Shown piece after piece: positions 42,659 to 53,811 of a stretch of DNA of 64,000 bases (positions are counted from its first letter, which is position 1; every line of letters starts with the position of its first letter). This stretch comes from Nonomuraea guangzhouensis. Its GTDB lineage: Bacteria > Actinomycetota > Actinomycetes > Streptosporangiales > Streptosporangiaceae. The position numbers and the translations under genes were made by a program. The stretch spans positions 62,001 through 126,000 of the forward strand of contig NZ_JAHKRM010000004.1 of NCBI RefSeq assembly GCF_019396345.1, read 5' to 3'. The notes below the pieces were generated by a model. The model saw only the letters and a program-made list of their open reading frames with translations. It was not told where the DNA came from and did no database searches.

Positions 42659-43561
42659 ATGCTTACGGTTGTCACGGCGTTCACCCCCATCTGGATCATC
42701 GGCGCCCTCGGCTGGCTGACCGGGCGTTTCCGGGTGGCGAGCGGGCAGTTCCAGCAGGCGCTCACGGGGTTCACCTTCACCATCGCCATGCCCGCCGTGC
42801 TGTTCACCACGCTCAGCCGGACGCCGCTGAGCCAGATCCAGCCGCGACCGCTGCTCGCCTTCGCGATCAGCACCGTCCTGGTCGGCCTGCTCGCGCTGGT
42901 GACGCTCCGGGGCAAGCTGCCCGACCGGGTGATCGGCGCGATGTCGTCGGCCTACGTCAACGCGGGCAACCTCGGCATCCCCATCGGCCTGTACGTCCTG
43001 CACGACGCGACCTTCGTGGTGTCGGTCCTGATCTTCCAGGTGCTGGTGATGTCTCCGCTGATCTTCCTGGGCCTGGGCGTCGAACGCTCGTCCCTGCTGG
43101 CCCCGCTGCGGATGCCGATCGTGGTGGCCTCGGTACTCGGCCTGGCCATGTCCGCCCTCGGCTGGCGGCTGCCCGAACCCGTGATGAGACCGCTGGACCT
43201 GCTCGGCGGCGCGGCGGTGCCCTTGGCGCTGTTCGCGCTGGGCATGTCGCTGAACGGCTCGGCCGTCGCCTGGCGCCGAGTCGCCCCGGTGGTGACGCTC
43301 AAGCTGCTGGTCCAGCCGCTGATCGCCTTCCTGGCGGGGCGCTTCCTGCTGCAGCTCGAGGGCCACGCGCTGTTCGCGGCCGTCCTGTTCGCCGGGTTGC
43401 CCACCGCGCAGAACACCTACGTCTACGCCGCCGAGTACGGGCGGCCCACCGAGTTGCCCCGCGACACCATCCTGGTCTCCAGCGTCCTGTCGCTGGTCAC
43501 CCTCTCGGTGATCGCCCTGCTGGGCGGGATCGCGGGACCCCTCGCGCCGGGCGATCGCTAA
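42659..43561 (+). CDS. AEC-family transporter (auxin efflux carrier-like)
   Basis: I start at ATG 42659, just before the first helix (VVTAFTPIWIIGALGWLTGR), giving 300 residues. The protein has about ten helices in two halves with the family's broken helices: SAYVNAGNLGIPIGLYVLHD in the first half and AVLFAGLPTAQNTYVYAAEY in the second. AEC proteins move carboxylates such as malonate, malate or indole acids. An in-frame GTG three codons upstream is an alternative start. The coding frame is fused in sequence to the aldo/keto-reductase relic, so the native promoter may have been replaced by whatever drives that relic. Confidence 0.9.
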   Translation: MLTVVTAFTPIWIIGALGWLTGRFRVASGQFQQALTGFTFTIAMPAVLFTTLSRTPLSQIQPRPLLAFAISTVLVGLLALVTLRGKLPDRVIGAMSSAYVNAGNLGIPIGLYVLHDATFVVSVLIFQVLVMSPLIFLGLGVERSSLLAPLRMPIVVASVLGLAMSALGWRLPEPVMRPLDLLGGAAVPLALFALGMSLNGSAVAWRRVAPVVTLKLLVQPLIAFLAGRFLLQLEGHALFAAVLFAGLPTAQNTYVYAAEYGRPTELPRDTILVSSVLSLVTLSVIALLGGIAGPLAPGDR

Positions 43562-43589
43562 CCGGCGATCTTTGCGATAGAAGGTACTC

Positions 43590-44225
43590 GTGAGGAGACT
43601 TCTGCGCCTGTTGACCGCCCCACTGCTCACCGCGACCCTCGTCCTGACCGGCGCTCCCGCCCACGCCGACACCGACCCGGCGCTGGCCACCCAGTGGCAG
43701 CTCGCCTGGGACACCTACCGGTTCTACGAGCACCTGACCGGGCCCCTCCCCGTGGACGGCCGGACCGCGGCCACCCGTGACCTCTCGATCGACATCGACG
43801 CCCCCATCGACCACGTCTTCGCGGCGTACTCCGACATCAACCACCACATCGGCCTGCACCCGTTCCTGAAGCGCGTCGCCACCCACGCCGACTACCTCCA
43901 GGACGGCCTGCGCCACGTCAACTTCACGGCCGTCGAGGACGTCCCGGTCGCCGACGGGGTGCCCGTCACCGTCAACACGCACGCCCAGCAGCGCATCCAC
44001 GCCGCCGACCACTTCTACGAGACCGACACCTGGACCATGCCCAACGTCGTCACCCACCAGGTGATCGTCTTCACCGATCTGGGCGGCGGCCACACCCGGG
44101 TGACCGAGCACCTCACGTTCGAGGCGAACGTCCTGCTCATCGACTTCACCGTGACGAACGGCGTCTCCTCCCACCAGCAGACCCAGGTGGCGCTGAAGGA
44201 GGCGATCGAGAGCGGCCGCCTTTGA
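43590..44225 (+). CDS. Secreted SRPBCC/START-like protein
   Basis: The 211-residue protein starts at GTG 43590. It has a Sec signal peptide (LLRLLTAPLLTATLVLTG, cut near APAHA). The mature domain shows the START/polyketide-cyclase order: SIDIDAPIDHVFAAYSDINH at the start, then LHPFLKRVATH, a run of beta-strands (VTVNTHAQQRIHAADHFYET) and a final helix HQQTQVALKEAIES. These domains bind hydrophobic ligands. Export is unusual for the fold and suggests ligand capture outside the cell. It lies 28 bases after the AEC gene and may be co-transcribed. Confidence 0.8.
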   Translation: MRRLLRLLTAPLLTATLVLTGAPAHADTDPALATQWQLAWDTYRFYEHLTGPLPVDGRTAATRDLSIDIDAPIDHVFAAYSDINHHIGLHPFLKRVATHADYLQDGLRHVNFTAVEDVPVADGVPVTVNTHAQQRIHAADHFYETDTWTMPNVVTHQVIVFTDLGGGHTRVTEHLTFEANVLLIDFTVTNGVSSHQQTQVALKEAIESGRL

Positions 44226-44280
44226 GAATTCCCCTAATTTCCTATTGCTTTTGTGGGGAATTTAGCGCAGGATCTGGACT

Positions 44281-44361
44281 GTGAAGAGCAGCGAGCTTCT
44301 GGTGGCTCGCCTCCACGTCGATCTCAGACGGCAGGCGAGCGCGCTCTGTGCCATGCGGTGA
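44281..44361 (+). CDS. Cysteine-type regulatory leader peptide (HVDL family)
   Basis: A 26-residue frame from GTG 44281 to TGA 44361 contains RLHVDLRRQASALC near its end. Short peptides with the words RLHVDLxRxxSAxC occur upstream of sulfur-assimilation and sulfonate genes in Streptomyces and relatives and are annotated there as putative leader peptides; single or multiple Cys codons near the end let ribosome stalling report cysteine supply. No ribosome-binding site precedes the GTG, which fits leaderless translation. TTGCTT (44246-44251) and CAGGAT (44268-44273), spaced 16 bases, could be the promoter. The dioxygenase gene begins 61 bases after the peptide stop. Confidence 0.8.
   Translation: MKSSELLVARLHVDLRRQASALCAMR
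44291..44340 (+). promoter_or_regulatory. Mutually exclusive hairpins inside the leader (attenuator-like)
   Basis: GCGAGC at 44291-44296 can pair with GCTCGC at 44305-44310. The overlapping GCTCGCC at 44305-44311 can instead pair with GGCGAGC at 44334-44340. The two folds exclude each other and both lie within the leader-peptide codons, before the Cys codon at 44347-44349. That is the geometry expected when ribosome position selects the fold. Confidence 0.5.
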
Positions 44362-44422
44362 CCTCCGGGTCCCGCTCCCCGTCTTCCCTTTTCACACTCC
44401 ACCATCTCAGGAGCGCTTCAGC

Positions 44423-45379
44423 ATGCCCACGACCAGCATTCTGACCGTCAATCGCGTGGCCGGGCACATCGGTGCCGAGATCACCGGCATCGATCTCGCC
44501 CACCCCCTGGACCCCTCCACCGTCGAGGAGATCCGCCAGGCCCTGTTCGCCCACAAGGTGGTCTTCTTCCGTGGCCAGACCCTCGACCACGCCGACCAGA
44601 TCGCCTTCGCCCGCCAGTTCGGCGAGCTGACCCACGCCCACCCGCACGAGGACACCCGGCCGGAGGACCACCCGCAGATCCTCACCATCGACCCGCGCCG
44701 CTACGAGGAGAGGTACGGCCCCGACTACCGCGAGCTGAACCGCAAGCGGCGCTACTCCTACAACTCCGGCTGGCACACCGACGTCACCGCCGCCGTCAAC
44801 CCGCCGGCCGCCTCGATCCTGCGGGCCGAGACCGTGCCGGAGTTCGGCGGCGACACCCAGTGGACCAACCTGGTCGCCGCGTACGAGGGCCTGTCCGCGC
44901 CGCTGCGGGCGTTCGTGGACGGTCTGCGCGCCGAGCACCGCTTCCTCGCCGGATACCGGCCGGCCGAGGACGACGGCAAGCTCGTCAAGCGGATCAACGA
45001 CAACCTGCTGGTCTCCGTACATCCGGTGGTGCGGGTGCATCCCGAGACCGGCGAACGGGCGCTGTTCGTCAACCCCGGCTTCACCGATCACATCATCGGC
45101 CTGTCCGCCGTGGAGAGCCGCCGCGTGCTGGACCTGCTGTACGAGCAGATCACCCGTCCCGAGTACACCGTCCGGTTCCGCTGGCAGCCGGGCAGTCTGG
45201 CCTTCTGGGACAACCGGGCCACCGCCCACCTCGCTCCGTCCGACCTCGACCACCTGGACGTCCAGCGCACCCTCCACCGGGTCACCCTGATCGGTGACCG
45301 GCCTGTGGGTCCCGACGGCTTCGTGTCCGAGATCGTCGCCGGTCGGGAGTTCAGGGCCGAGTCCCTCGTCGTCGCCTGA
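44423..45379 (+). CDS. TauD/TfdA-family Fe(II)/2-oxoglutarate dioxygenase
   Basis: I start at ATG 44423 behind CAGGAG, giving 318 residues. The fold is clear: GHIGAEITGIDLAHPLDPST, ALFAHKVVFFRGQTLDHADQ, the iron ligands His-x-Asp in SGWHTDVTAAVNPPAASILR, and the distal His plus Arg in FWDNRATAHLAPSDL and RTLHRVTLIGDRP. Members release sulfite or sulfate from taurine, alkylsulfonates or alkylsulfates, or attack other carboxylates. The HVDL leader peptide upstream argues for sulfur control, so I favour sulfonate or sulfate-ester scavenging. A terminator follows immediately. Confidence 0.92.
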   Translation: MPTTSILTVNRVAGHIGAEITGIDLAHPLDPSTVEEIRQALFAHKVVFFRGQTLDHADQIAFARQFGELTHAHPHEDTRPEDHPQILTIDPRRYEERYGPDYRELNRKRRYSYNSGWHTDVTAAVNPPAASILRAETVPEFGGDTQWTNLVAAYEGLSAPLRAFVDGLRAEHRFLAGYRPAEDDGKLVKRINDNLLVSVHPVVRVHPETGERALFVNPGFTDHIIGLSAVESRRVLDLLYEQITRPEYTVRFRWQPGSLAFWDNRATAHLAPSDLDHLDVQRTLHRVTLIGDRPVGPDGFVSEIVAGREFRAESLVVA

Positions 45380-45382
45380 CGG

Positions 45383-45429
45383 CCCGCGAGCGTGCGAGCG
45401 TGCTCGGGGCCTGCTCGCACGCTCGCGGG
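45383..45429. terminator. Long bidirectional hairpin terminator
   Basis: Seventeen bases at 45383-45399 (CCCGCGAGCGTGCGAGC) are exactly complementary to 45413-45429, with a 13-base loop. It sits between the stop of the dioxygenase (45379) and the stop of the convergent EamA gene (45436). Confidence 0.9.
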
Positions 45430-45435
45430 TGCTGG

Positions 45436-46365
45436 TCAGCGGCTGCCGAGCCGGCCCTGGGTGACGGCGAGGACGGCGCCGACGAGGAGCACCGCCGCCC
45501 CCACCGCCTGCACCGTGCCGAACGACTCCCCCAGGAACAGGGCCGAGCAGGTGGTCCCGACCACGGGCACGAGGAACATCATGATCGACGCGGAGGCGGG
45601 GCCGACGGCGTGGATGCCCCGGTAATAGAGCAGATTGGCCACCGCGGTCGGGCCGAGCGCGACGAAAACGACGTTCAGCCAGACGTGGGCGGGCACGCTC
45701 TGCCAGGCGACCTCGACGGCCGATGGCACGCTGTACACCGCCAGCAGCACCGCCCCGCTCAGCGTCGCGTACGTCGTCGCCTCCAGCGGTTCGATCCCCG
45801 CGAGCACGCGGCGCCCCGCCAGCGTGAACGCCGCCCAGCAGCAGGCGCTGAGCAGGAAGAGCAGGTCCCCGGCGAGCCGGCCCTGTCCACCGCCCGCCGC
45901 GCCGCCCGAACCCGCGAAGAAGATCAGCGCACCGGCAGCGCCGACGGCCAGACCCGCCACGCGCGCCGGGGACGCCTTCTCCTTCCCCGCCAGCAACAGG
46001 AAGGACGTCGTCAGCACGGGGCTCATGACCGGCACGATGGTGCTCCCGTCGATCGCCGGCGCGAGTGACAACCCCCAGAAGAACAGCACGTTGTACACGA
46101 AGACACCGAGCACACCCGCGCCGGCCGCCCGCGCCCGGTCCCGCCAGGACGCCCGCCGGGCGTCGCCGCCCCGCCGGAAGAGTCGCAGGGCGATCAGCAG
46201 AGCCACGGCCCCACCGCCGAACCGCAGCGCCGCCACCACGGGGTGCGGCAGGTAATCGACGATCACCTTGGAGCTGCCGAAGCCGCTCCCCCACAGCAAC
46301 ATCGTCGTTCCCAGCAGTAGGTACGGCCTGGTCCGTACGGGGTCACTCGTCGCCGTGCTCACCAT
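45436..46365 (-). CDS. EamA/DMT-superfamily transporter
   Basis: Start ATG 46365 has GGAGGTG seven bases upstream. The 309-residue protein has ten helices in two EamA repeats: YLLLGTTMLLWGSGFGSSKV opens the first; DLLFLLSACCWAAFTLAGRR opens the second; IMMFLVPVVGTTCSALFLGE is the conserved penultimate pair. It exports a metabolite or drug, identity unknown. It is divergent from an AraC-type regulator gene about 120 bases away, which probably controls it. Confidence 0.92.
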   Translation of the reverse strand: MVSTATSDPVRTRPYLLLGTTMLLWGSGFGSSKVIVDYLPHPVVAALRFGGGAVALLIALRLFRRGGDARRASWRDRARAAGAGVLGVFVYNVLFFWGLSLAPAIDGSTIVPVMSPVLTTSFLLLAGKEKASPARVAGLAVGAAGALIFFAGSGGAAGGGQGRLAGDLLFLLSACCWAAFTLAGRRVLAGIEPLEATTYATLSGAVLLAVYSVPSAVEVAWQSVPAHVWLNVVFVALGPTAVANLLYYRGIHAVGPASASIMMFLVPVVGTTCSALFLGESFGTVQAVGAAVLLVGAVLAVTQGRLGSR

Positions 46366-46486
46366 GAAGTCACCTCCGTCACAGTTGCCGCCGCCCTCGG
46401 CGGCAGTGACCAGCCTGCGCCGAAGCCGGTATGCCGGTCTTGTACGCTCGTGCACTCAGTGCGGAGCGGGAAGGGGTGACGACGGG

Positions 46487-49885
<3,399 letters not shown>

Positions 49886-49902
49886 AATCCATTGTGGGCA
49901 TA

Positions 49903-49914
49903 TTTCATATGAAA
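49903..49914. promoter_or_regulatory. Perfect 12-bp AT-rich palindrome upstream of the NACHT gene
   Basis: TTTCATATGAAA, self-complementary, lies 18 bases upstream of the NACHT ATG in an AT-rich 97-base gap after the YcaO stop. It may be an operator or overlap a secondary promoter that gives the NACHT gene independent expression. Confidence 0.45.
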
Positions 49915-49982
49915 ACAGGCCCGCAAACTCCACACGCAAGGTCGGTAAAACGGAAAAACCGGCTGCCTCATTGATGGCATCG

Positions 49983-51347
49983 TCAATCGGGTGGCATCGA
50001 TTCGGAAATTTCCCCAGGCAGGTGAAAGGCACCTGCCCCGCCCGTCGCGGCGGCCTGCCCCCGGCGGCCGGGGATGACGAGGTTGCCGTTGGTGACCAGC
50101 ATGAACCGCTCCAGAGCCGGCACGATCACGTGCACGGCGGTGACCCCGCCGGGGAGAACGCACACCGTACGGTGGTAGGCCAGGTGACCCCGCGCGGCCA
50201 GCATCGCGGCCACCTTCCGCGACTGGCCGCCGGGAGTCGCAACCACTTCGACGACCTGCGGGAAGGGGACCACACGCGCCTCACGCAGGAGATCGGTGAG
50301 GTCGAACCGCCCGCACGCGTGCAGTTTCGGGTGCGCCGCCAAGCCGGCCAGATCGCACTGCGTGGGGGTGCTCGACAGCCTCTCGCCGAGGGTGGTCTGG
50401 ATCAGCTCGGTGAGGGCGCGCCAGGCGGCGTAGGCCGGGCTCAGCGAGGTCCCGGCACCGCGCCGGTGCGGATGGAGGGCGGTGGGGGCCGTGTACGCCA
50501 GCATGGTCGGCACTCCGACGTCACTGGTGATGTCCAGCAGGTGCACCGGTGAGCCGATCAGCTCTCCCGCCGTGGCGTACGCTCGCGCGAGCCCGTTCGG
50601 CAGCGTGTCCGGATCGATCAGCCGGAGCCGGAGACCATCCCCGCCCAGGAAGGCCCGCGCCAGGAGCAGGGACAGCGCGTCCCGCTCGATCGCCTCGTTG
50701 AGGGCGTGCAGCAGTGCCTCGGCGGTGGTGACGCCGACGGCGGAGCCGCTGTTGCAGCTGTAGCGCATCAGGTGGGTGTAGTCGCAGTCGTCCCCGGCCA
50801 GCCGGCGCAGTCGCGCGGCGCCGGTCTCGACGTACCAGGGGGCGAACAGGAACAGCGGCACCAGCGCCTCCCGACCCCCGCCGAGGGCTCGATAACGCAG
50901 GCAGGCCATTCGCCTGCCGGGCATCCGGGCCAGCAGCAGTGCGCAGATGTCCCCACGCAGCGGTCCAGTGGCGAGCTCGGCCGGCGCGGCAGGTTCAACG
51001 CCGATGGGGTCGAACCCCGCGGGGCCGGTAAGGAAATGCTCGACGGCCTCGAACAGCGCACCCACGCGGGCCTCTTCCGGGCGCCCCTTACCCATCCCGC
51101 ACGCGATCGGGGATTGCTCCCCCGCGCCGCCGAGCAGCCCGCACCACCAGGCGGTCGGATCGCGGCCCTCTCCCGCGTCCATGAGCTCCGCCCGCAGGCC
51201 CAGCGCGGCCAGCGCCACCTCCACTCGCCTTCTGGCCTCGCCCAACGGCACCGCCCGCTCCACCTCGCAGAACGCCCGGTTCACCGTCTCCGCGCCGCGC
51301 GGCAGGGCGCAAGATTCCGGATCCCGATATGGCCTACTGCTCGCCAT
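49983..51347 (-). CDS. YcaO-domain protein (RiPP backbone-modifying enzyme)
   Basis: The 454-residue protein has the YcaO ATP-binding elements: ACGMGKGRPEEARVGALFEA with VEHF (Glu100, Glu103), NSGSAVGVTTAEALLHALNE with AIERDA (Glu218, Glu221), and GTSLSPAYAAWRALTELIQ. YcaO enzymes phosphorylate peptide amides with ATP to form azolines, thioamides or amidines. The azoline-type PxPxP C-terminus is absent (it ends EISESMPPD), and no E1-like partner or dehydrogenase is adjacent, so a stand-alone reaction such as thioamidation or macroamidine formation is possible. The start overlaps the small peptide gene by 14 bases. The stop lies 97 bases before the NACHT gene. Confidence 0.88.
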   Translation of the reverse strand: MASSRPYRDPESCALPRGAETVNRAFCEVERAVPLGEARRRVEVALAALGLRAELMDAGEGRDPTAWWCGLLGGAGEQSPIACGMGKGRPEEARVGALFEAVEHFLTGPAGFDPIGVEPAAPAELATGPLRGDICALLLARMPGRRMACLRYRALGGGREALVPLFLFAPWYVETGAARLRRLAGDDCDYTHLMRYSCNSGSAVGVTTAEALLHALNEAIERDALSLLLARAFLGGDGLRLRLIDPDTLPNGLARAYATAGELIGSPVHLLDITSDVGVPTMLAYTAPTALHPHRRGAGTSLSPAYAAWRALTELIQTTLGERLSSTPTQCDLAGLAAHPKLHACGRFDLTDLLREARVVPFPQVVEVVATPGGQSRKVAAMLAARGHLAYHRTVCVLPGGVTAVHVIVPALERFMLVTNGNLVIPGRRGQAAATGGAGAFHLPGEISESMPPD

Positions 51348-51459
51348 CGCCGGGCATCGCGGATGACAGTTCCTCCAGGCGGTCGAGTTCGGCCGGGGTC
51401 AGCTGCTGAGTGGACCTGTCCAACGACTCGACCGGCACATAATCCACGACATTTCCCAT
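51334..51459 (-). CDS. Putative RiPP precursor peptide
   Basis: A 41-residue peptide starts at ATG 51459 behind a strong AAGGGGGAG. It reads MGNVVDYVPVESLDRSTQQL, then TPAELDRLEELSSAMPGDGE and a final Q. The LTPAELDRLEEL helix is typical of RiPP leaders, and the short tail SSAMPGDGEQ would be the core or follower, with two Ser and an acidic end. Its stop codon lies 14 bases inside the YcaO gene, so the enzyme is translationally coupled to the peptide. There is no Cys, which excludes thiazole formation. It could alternatively be a small regulatory or adaptor protein. Confidence 0.7.
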   Translation of the reverse strand: MGNVVDYVPVESLDRSTQQLTPAELDRLEELSSAMPGDGEQ

Positions 51460-51510
51460 GAGGCTCCCCCTTCGCCATCCCCTCGACAAATACCACAGAA
51501 ATGAACATAA

Positions 51511-51523
51511 GTCATTTAATGAC
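51511..51523. promoter_or_regulatory. Operator-like palindrome in the AT-rich divergent promoter region of the island
   Basis: GTCATT-T-AATGAC has perfect 6-bp arms and lies 51 bases upstream of the precursor ATG. The whole 242-base gap to the divergent protease gene (51460-51701) is strikingly AT-rich for this chromosome and holds promoter-like words in both directions (for example TATTTATTGTGATAT near 51658-51672). It probably drives both arms of the island. Confidence 0.5.
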
Positions 51524-51701
51524 ATATTTACGCATATAGGGGCTTAACTTAACCACAGATTAGGGCGCTTTCGCATCGGGTCACGCGGGAGCAAAGGCGT
51601 ACTTGCGGCGAGTCAATTCGCCCATCGCTCCCTGGACGCCAGCTCGTCGCAACGCGCATATTTATTGTGATATGCCCGTTTTAGTGGAGTGGCGGGTCGC
51701 T

Positions 51702-53771
51702 ATGGATATATCAACAAAAGTCCGGGAAAATAAGCTGGCGCGGACGCAGGCGGCCGCCGAGCGGTACCGCTGGAGCGGGGCCGACCGTTATGACGCCTGG
51801 CGGAGGCAGGAGCGGGGGGAGGCGTTCCCCGACTCGCCAGAGATGCTCGCGGCCCGCGCCGCCCGCCTCATCCAGCGCAACGGGATCCCGGCCGACGCGG
51901 CGATGGAGGCCATCCGTGCCGACAGCTTGGACCAGCCGAAGATGTACGAGCGCATCCTCGGAGTGGCCAAAGACCTGCAGGCGTGGAGCTTCCTGCCCCG
52001 TGGCGCACGGGCCGCACGGACCGTCGCACGGATCTCGGTCAGCGAGAACGGCCGCGAGATCCCGCTCGGCACCGGCTTCCTGGTCTCACCGAGGCTGCTG
52101 CTGACCAATCACCACGTGTTCCCCGACGCCACGGCGGCACGGTCGGCCTTCGTGGAGTTCGACGCCCAGGTCACCATCGACAACGCCCCTGACGTGTCCA
52201 AGCGGTTCGCCCTCGCCCCGGACACCCTCTTCATCGCCGACTACGATCTCGACTTCGCCCTGGTCCTGGTGAGCCCCGATTCCGACGGCCGGCCCCCAGG
52301 GGAGACGTTCGGCTGGAACAGGCTCAGTGTTCAGACGGGCAAGCTGGTCATCGGAGAGCCGGTGAACATCGTCGGTCATCCCAGCGGCCGGCTCAAAGAG
52401 ATCTCCATCCGCGAAAACCGGCTGGAGGCACGGCTGGACCGCTTCATCCAGTACCAGACCGACACCGAGCCCGGCAGTTCCGGCTCCCCGGTGTTCAACG
52501 ACCAATGGGAAGTGACGGCACTCCACCACAGTGGCGTGCCCAGGACCGACGACCAGGGACGAGTTCTGCGGCGCGACGGGCAGATCTGGCAAGAGGGAGA
52601 CGGCGACGACGCCATCGACTGGATCTCCAACGAGGGCGTGCGCATCAGCGTCATACTCAAGCAGCTGGCCACGCTGCCGCTCGACGACGCCCGCCTGGCG
52701 TTCCTGGCCGAGATGGGGTCAGAGTCGGGGCTCCAGGACGGCACCGCCGCTCGGCCGGTTGTCACCGGATTGATCCCGCCTCCCGCCCCTTCGGTTGACG
52801 GGCTGTCCGTCGAGACAGACGTACGAGTGGATGCCACGCACGTACGGACCGCCGCGGCCCGCATCGGTCTGGCCGCCGGCCCGACCGCGTTCGGCGGGTC
52901 CAGGCACCTGGTCTTCCTGCACGGCCGCGGCCAGCAGGGACACGACCCCGAGCAACTGCGCCGGTACTGGACCGCCGCGTTGAACGGCGGACTCACCCGC
53001 GCGTGTCTGCCCACGATCGCACCGGCCGACGTCTGGTTCCCCTTCTACGGGTCCCAGCTCGTCCAGGCCATGCAGACCCGCGAAGGCATCCCCCACTCGC
53101 CATGGGAGGCCGCCGGCGATCCCGTCGAGGCGGCCGCACCGGGATCCGGCAGCACTCGGCGGCTGTACGAGCAGATGATCATCGAGGCGGCGGCCCAAGC
53201 AGGCCGGCCCGCCAAACACCCGGCCAGGGAGGAAGGGCTGAGCGATGCCGTACACCAGGGGTTGAGCTGGCTGGCCGACACCACCAACCTGGATCAGCTG
53301 CTCATAGCCGCGATCTTCGCCGATGTGGCCGCCTACCTCGACAACCAGCGGATCCGGGATACCGTTCTGGACTGCGTGCTCCAGACGATGCCGCGAACCG
53401 GCCAATTGGTCCTGGTCAGCCACAGCCTGGGCACGGTGGTCGCCATGGACCTGCTCACCCGGATCGACCCGAGGATCGAAGTCGAACTCCTCGTCACCGC
53501 CGGCAGCCCGCTCGGGCTGGACAGCGTCTTTGAGCGCCTGCTCGCCGGCGGGCCCCAGCGTCCAGACCGGGTGGCCCACTGGTTCAACGCCTGGTGCCCC
53601 AGCGATCCGGTCTCCATCGGCTGCCCGCTGAGTGACCACTGGCAGGGGGAACTGGTCGAAACCCCCGTCGCCAACCCGGCGGGCCATGCCCACGACATCG
53701 AGGAGTACCTCGCTCACCCGGAGGTCGCCCAGGCGATCGGAGCCTCACTCACCTCACCGACCCCGGTATGA
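51702..53771 (+). CDS. Trypsin-like serine protease fused to an alpha/beta hydrolase
   Basis: I start at ATG 51702 (MDISTKVRENKL; 689 residues); ATG 51672 is an alternative. Residues 1-100 are a helical domain of unknown type (DSPEMLAARAARLIQRNGIP; DQPKMYERILGVAKDLQAW), in the place where conflict proteins carry small adaptor (effector-associated) domains. Residues ~103-330 are a V8/trypsin-like protease: His138 or His137 in LLTNHHVFP, Asp184 in YDLDFALVL, Ser260 in EPGSSGSPVFN. Residues ~400-689 are an alpha/beta hydrolase with FLHGRGQQGHDP, Ser575 in LVSHSLGTVV and a late His in GHAHDIEEYL. It has no signal peptide, so it acts in the cytosol. It is divergent from the peptide-YcaO-NACHT operon. 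Confidence 0.88.
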   Translation: MDISTKVRENKLARTQAAAERYRWSGADRYDAWRRQERGEAFPDSPEMLAARAARLIQRNGIPADAAMEAIRADSLDQPKMYERILGVAKDLQAWSFLPRGARAARTVARISVSENGREIPLGTGFLVSPRLLLTNHHVFPDATAARSAFVEFDAQVTIDNAPDVSKRFALAPDTLFIADYDLDFALVLVSPDSDGRPPGETFGWNRLSVQTGKLVIGEPVNIVGHPSGRLKEISIRENRLEARLDRFIQYQTDTEPGSSGSPVFNDQWEVTALHHSGVPRTDDQGRVLRRDGQIWQEGDGDDAIDWISNEGVRISVILKQLATLPLDDARLAFLAEMGSESGLQDGTAARPVVTGLIPPPAPSVDGLSVETDVRVDATHVRTAAARIGLAAGPTAFGGSRHLVFLHGRGQQGHDPEQLRRYWTAALNGGLTRACLPTIAPADVWFPFYGSQLVQAMQTREGIPHSPWEAAGDPVEAAAPGSGSTRRLYEQMIIEAAAQAGRPAKHPAREEGLSDAVHQGLSWLADTTNLDQLLIAAIFADVAAYLDNQRIRDTVLDCVLQTMPRTGQLVLVSHSLGTVVAMDLLTRIDPRIEVELLVTAGSPLGLDSVFERLLAGGPQRPDRVAHWFNAWCPSDPVSIGCPLSDHWQGELVETPVANPAGHAHDIEEYLAHPEVAQAIGASLTSPTPV

Positions 53772-53811
53772 AACCCGGCGGCGCCATAAAGGGACGGACG
53801 GAGACGGAACT

